From assembly GCA_004554105.1 (NCBI GenBank), contig SFNW01000111.1:1-6113 (forward strand): 6,113 nt of DNA. The letters are read 5' to 3'. Under the pieces are notes generated by a model, which was not told where the DNA came from, made no database searches, and saw only the letters and a program-made list of their open reading frames with translations. Below are positions 6,054-6,113 of the stretch, piece after piece (position 1 is the stretch's first letter; each line of letters opens with the position of its first letter). The stretch is from Clostridiales bacterium (GTDB lineage Bacteria; Bacillota; Clostridia; Oscillospirales; CAG-272). The position numbers were made by a program, and so were the translations under genes.

Positions 6054-6113
6054 GCCGGTATGATGGAATTGGCAGACGTGCCGGACTCAAAATCCGGTGG
6101 TAGCGATACCGTG
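6054..6113 (+). tRNA. tRNA-Leu (anticodon CAA), 3' part outside the window
   Basis: The acceptor 5' strand GCCGGTA starts at 6054, followed by TG and a D-arm with GGAATTGGCAGAC typical of bacterial tRNA-Leu. The anticodon stem CCGGA/TCCGG (6081-6085 with 6093-6097) encloses the 7-base loop CTCAAAA, giving anticodon CAA at 6088-6090, which reads the codon UUG. A long variable arm follows (GGTA, GCGA, TACC at 6099-6110), the class II trait of tRNA-Leu. The T-arm and the acceptor 3' strand lie beyond the window. Confidence 0.95.

Noticed and set aside
1..6113. CRISPR array, insertion sequence or rRNA
   Set aside because: No regularly spaced repeats, transposase motifs, terminal inverted repeats or rRNA-like sequence were seen on either strand.

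Overview
The window looks like a piece of a Clostridia-type (Firmicutes) chromosome, perhaps from the Oscillospiraceae/Ruminococcaceae. The grounds are a long PgcA-type phosphoglucomutase, a stand-alone TSCPD-domain protein, Shine-Dalgarno sites of the GGAGG/AAAGGAAG kind, a TTG start, and promoters close to the sigma-A consensus. Lineage is inferred from gene style, not proven. Two compositions meet here. The left kilobase is AT-richer (about 28% GC at 61-120 and 52% at 601-660 by hand count). The rest is GC-rich (about 60% at 1201-1260 and 75% at 3541-3600).

Left part (1-1017, + strand): the 3' end of a large accessory or phage-type gene that enters from outside the window and is split by a reading-frame shift near 286-303. 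The upstream piece and the start of the downstream piece resemble the MuF-C-like domain of large polyvalent phage or mobile-element proteins. The downstream piece ends in a domain with an ADP-ribosyltransferase-like H...Y...E pattern. A terminator-like hairpin lies inside the reading frame at 890-919. A symmetric, probably bidirectional terminator at 1017-1042 separates this gene from the convergent operon on its right.

Centre and right (1045-5858, - strand): four closely packed genes, in transcription order htpG (Hsp90 chaperone), a divergent prephenate-dehydratase-like protein with an ACT-like tail, a small cysteine-rich TSCPD-domain protein, and an alpha-phosphoglucomutase. Gaps are 1, 23 and 20 nt, so they probably form one operon. 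It would run from a strong promoter at 5911-5939 to the terminator at 1017-1042. The dehydratase-like gene is the most interesting one. It keeps the P-[IL]-E-N-S and T-R-F active-site signatures, but its first half is unlike the family and its Phe-binding regulatory signature is altered.

Far right (5940-6113): a short divergent intergenic region with a 9-bp inverted repeat and a second near-consensus promoter, reading out into a tRNA-Leu(CAA) gene cut off by the window end. HtpG maintains proteins and phosphoglucomutase links glycolysis to UDP-glucose and envelope polymers. What joins these two to the dehydratase-like and TSCPD proteins is not evident from the sequence.
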